Shown one piece after another: positions 61,097 to 64,000 of a stretch of 64,000 nucleotides of DNA; position 1 is the stretch's first letter; every line of letters starts with the position of its first letter. The notes beneath the pieces are model-generated. The model did no database searches. It was not told the origin of the DNA and worked only from the letters and a program-made list of their open reading frames with translations. The stretch covers positions 22,402,043 through 22,466,042 of the forward strand of contig OZ023274.1 of assembly GCA_964007475.1 (NCBI GenBank), given 5' to 3'. The position numbers and the translations under genes are program-made. The DNA comes from Hybos culiciformis (Eukaryota > Arthropoda > Insecta > Diptera > Hybotidae).

Positions 61097-61295
61097 ATGG
61101 AGACTCCTGAAAAAGAGAAAAATAATTTAAGAACAAGAACTTCGTCGCGTAAGAAAAGTTTATTTTCAGAAAATAACAAAGGTAGTCCAAGGAGAAATCA
61201 AAAATTGAATAATTTGAATTCAGAATCACATAGTGATGACGATTTGGATGGAATTGAAGCATTTGATCCAGTTTTGGATCAACATTTAAAGAAAG
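61097..61295 (+). CDS. Nuclear protein gene, exon 1
   Basis: Starts METPEKEKNN and ends VLDQHLKK in phase 1 at donor GTACGT. Confidence 0.65.
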
Positions 61296-62912
61296 GTACG
61301 TACTCTTAAGAGGTAACTATATACCTAGGTACTCACTTTCATATTGATTTATGAATTGAAAACCAAATCCCTGTTCGTAACAAATGTATGATTGATGTAA
61401 GTTACATCATGTAAGCAATAATAATCGTTAGATTTCAAAGATTGAAATAATTTTAAATGTTTTTTTCGGACTACTATCTATGTAGGTACCTATATTAGAC
61501 AAAGGTTGGTAGGGTGCCATCCTATAGCAAACTTATACCAAGGTAGGTACCTAGATAGGTAGGTAGGTACCTAGATAGGTAGGTAGGTACCTAACTATGG
61601 AAATTTAAACATTTCAGCAGTCAAACCATCAAGGAAAATATCAAAATTTGATCAAAGACGACAAAATTTGTCAGCATCACCATCAGAAGTTTCTAATGAA
61701 ATAAATTCACCGACGGAACCTAAACAATTCAATCCTCCCACTCGAATATCAAGTCGATTGCAAAAATTATCTGGAAAACCCACCGATAACTCGAATTCAC
61801 CCCCCTCGAATTCACCCCAATCTATTGAAAAAAAATTTTCTACGCACAATGTTACTAAACAACAAAGCGAGCCCAGGTCAAATTCTGATGATTTGCTTCA
61901 ATTATTCAACGAATCATTAAATATTCGTAATAATGAAAATCGTGATGACCAGGACAGTGAAGATGATGTAATAATTGAAGAAACCCCAATTAAATTAATG
62001 GGAAAACGTCCGTTTGAATCTAATGGTGAAGAAAGCCCACGAAAAAAATTTTTTAAACTTGATGACTTAACGCAAATATCAACAAAATCATTCTATTCCA
62101 AGCAAGCTAAAAAAACTATTATTTCTACACCATTACCAGTAAATTATAATTCACCAAAAAAGAGACATCGTACTAAGAATCGAAGAAAACCATCAAGCAT
62201 TAATAAAGGTAAAATTAAAAAAAATAGTTTATATTAAAAGATGTAATTAGTGAATCAGCGATTAATTATTTCTTCATTCTTAATTTTTCAGGGGTCAAGC
62301 ATGGAATAAAAAAAGATCGTAGAAGAACAGCAACAATGTCCATTGATGATATTTTGAAATCAATCAAAAATGAGAAATTAAAACATTTGCCTTCTAAACG
62401 ATTATCATCGGAAAAAATAGCTCTTGTCCATAATATTCTAAAATCAAGCCAAAATCCCATTGAAATGGCCAGACCATTGAAAATTAATCCTCAGATGGAG
62501 GTAAGCTGTCGATTTTCAGATATCGAATCATCAGATGATGATGAAAATGATATTAATGTAGAAGAAAATGAAATAGGCATAACTAATCATAATTCCAAAG
62601 TGAATAATAATGATGAACTCAAAGAAAATTTCAATAATTTAAATGAGAAATCAGTTCAGCAATCAGCATCAAAAAAGAAGTTTTTTAAATCTGGAGATAC
62701 TAAGACTAGAAAGCAAGTTAATATTACTGATAACATTAAAGCAGATTTCTCAAAGGATAGAAAATTGACTCTGATAAAAGAAAAAAAGAAACGAAAAACC
62801 AAAATTCGAACAGGTAATTATTCTAAGCTTTTATAATAATAATAATGGTAAAATAATTAAGTTCAATGCTTGTTTTTAATTATTAATAATTTATATTTAA
62901 GGAACCTGTTAG
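61097..62912 (+). CDS. Disordered, charged, probably nuclear protein; 3' end uncertain
   Basis: Exons 61097-61295, 61618-62208 and 62292-62813 join in phase 1 throughout. The protein is Ser/Lys/Asn-rich and lacks signal peptide or membrane segments. It has basic patches (RTSSRKKS, KKRHRTKNRRKPS, KKDRRRT), acidic Ser clusters (SDDDLDG, SSDDDENDI), two KKFFK motifs (SPRKKFFKLDD, SKKKFFKSGD), and a better-conserved-looking block MSIDDILKSIKNEKLKHL. The composition fits a chromatin or cohesion/kinetochore protein. The KKFFK motifs and GVKHGIKK are faintly like N-terminal parts of ESCO-type acetyltransferases, but no catalytic domain or zinc finger is visible, so I do not name it. If exon 4 starts at 62902 the frame ends at once (GTC, stop at 62912, 440 residues); otherwise it continues beyond the window. 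Confidence 0.62.
61541..61594. repeat. Minisatellite of TAGGTAGGTACC units
   Basis: About two and a half tandem copies of a 20-bp unit, GGTACCTAGATAGGTAGGTA, in intron 1 of the nuclear protein gene. Confidence 0.85.
61618..62208 (+). CDS. Nuclear protein gene, exon 2
   Basis: Acceptor TTTCAGCAG is a tandem NAGNAG site; the first AG gives AVKPSRK, the second drops the alanine. Ends SSINK in phase 1 at GTAAAA. Confidence 0.65.
62292..62813 (+). CDS. Nuclear protein gene, exon 3
   Basis: Acceptor TTTTTCAG; G-VKHGIKKDRRRT to TKIRT, phase 1, donor GTAATT. Confidence 0.62.
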
Positions 62913-64000
62913 AACATCTAAAGTTTTATTAAATAAAATATCACAAATAAACAATGATTTCAAAATTACCGTAATACTAAGAGAATTTACAAGTTTATTG
63001 ATGAAAATAAAATTAAAAAAATAATGATTTCTTAATTGTTCAGCTACACGGAACTTTACAATTACTTCATATTCAGTATCGCTCAAAACATTAGCAACTT
63101 TTTCATAAATTTCTTTTTTATCAAAAAATGATGAAAATAATTAAAAATTTCTAACATAAACATCTTTTCATTAAAATTTACAATTGTATTTTATGAAATT
63201 TGTGTGAAATATTTATAATAAAATTTTTTTTTCAAAGATCTATTTTTTTAAGTCTAAAAATTTTGAGTTCAAATGTTCAAAACAATAGCAACTTTTTCTA
63301 TTTAACTAATTTTCTTCCTTGATTTTAGCATTGAGTATATAATAATATTTATAAGAAGTTTAACGCCTTTTTAGATTTTCCGAAAATCCTTTTTGTGCTA
63401 AATTGTACTAGGTTTATGCTACGCTATATTGAAAATTGGCGGGGATAGAGCAACTCGTTTTTTAAAAAAAAAAGTTAACTCACCAATTTTTGTTGTGCTC
63501 AGTGTATGCAAAATTATAACAATTAAAATAATATTTGATTTCGTCTGAATCGTCAAGTTCAGGTGTGCTTCAAAAAAAAACCCCAATAAGACGGGGCTAA
63601 CTTCATCAATACATTGATAATATTCTCGTCATTTTTGAGTTCTTTAAAAAAAAATTTTGAAATTTACTTGCATAAACCCTGCATCTCTTATAAATATTAC
63701 TATACAATAATTTTAGTTACTTATTTCAAAATCCTTTATTTTTTACAACGTTTTTATTAAGTCACTTTCTTGTCTGTTTGTCTGTCCACGAAATTTTGCA
63801 ATCAAAATTTAGACCATTTTCCGACAAGCTACAGCTCTGAAACTTTAAATATAGCTCTGAATCCGATGACAATTCAATATTCCACCACTTTAATCATGAT
63901 GTCAAAAGTTTCTTGTCTGTTTGTCTGCCCGCGAAATTTTGCAATCAAATTTTCACAACGAAAAGTTTGTTCAATGTCATTCAAATTTAGTACATAAAAA
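62913..64000. other. AT-rich DNA at the window end
   Basis: No supported exon. CTTGTCTGTTTGTCTG followed by CGCGAAATTTTGCAATCAA-like sequence occurs twice, near 63768 and 63912, suggesting part of a repeat. Confidence 0.5.

Noticed and set aside
63770..63997. 75-codon open frame at the window end
   Set aside because: Contains the same TCTGTTTGTCTG-derived peptide twice, consistent with repeat DNA, not a gene.

Overview
The window is AT-rich eukaryotic DNA with long homopolymer runs, spliced genes and many small transposon remnants. The genes (a Fat-like cadherin, two Lark-type RNA-binding proteins and a class I glutaredoxin) point to an insect. The order cannot be fixed from sequence alone. 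There is one 200-base assembly gap (6393-6592). No tRNA, rRNA or CRISPR was seen.

Layout. 1-14404: no firm coding exon. It is probably a long intron of the cadherin gene or sequence upstream of it, and it holds at least four palindromic or MITE-like elements and one candidate 24-nt microexon. 14405-27210 (+): ten exons encoding the C-terminal part of a Fat-like (Fat2/kugelei type) cadherin: about 14 cadherin repeats, EGF and laminin-G modules, a transmembrane helix and a complete cytoplasmic tail. The 5' part of the gene is not visible. 27211-34598: AT-rich intergenic DNA. 34599-37955 (+): a three-exon gene for a secreted, Asn/Lys-rich protein with an acidic C-terminus, function unknown. 39121-39660 (-): a broken plexin-like fragment. 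About 40262-41240 (-): a decayed Jockey-like LINE reverse transcriptase, abutting a foldback array built of CGCGGTTAT units (41240-41750). 42057-44981 (-): a four-exon glutaredoxin whose last intron carries a decayed hAT transposon with near-perfect 8-bp target duplications. 48306-50270 and 54362-56849 (-): two tandem, intact lark paralogs with matching exon structure. 61097 onward (+): a gene for a disordered, charged, probably nuclear protein whose 3' end is uncertain.

The genes do not form an operon-like unit; they are independent insect loci. Shared biology is limited. The cadherin is a cell-surface polarity/adhesion protein, Lark proteins are post-transcriptional regulators, and the glutaredoxin is a thiol-disulfide oxidoreductase. 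The points most worth a second look are a candidate 21-nt microexon and a stop-free 63-nt intron in the cadherin cytoplasmic tail, the ancient tandem lark duplication, the plexin-like pseudogene, and several foldback families with clear ends.
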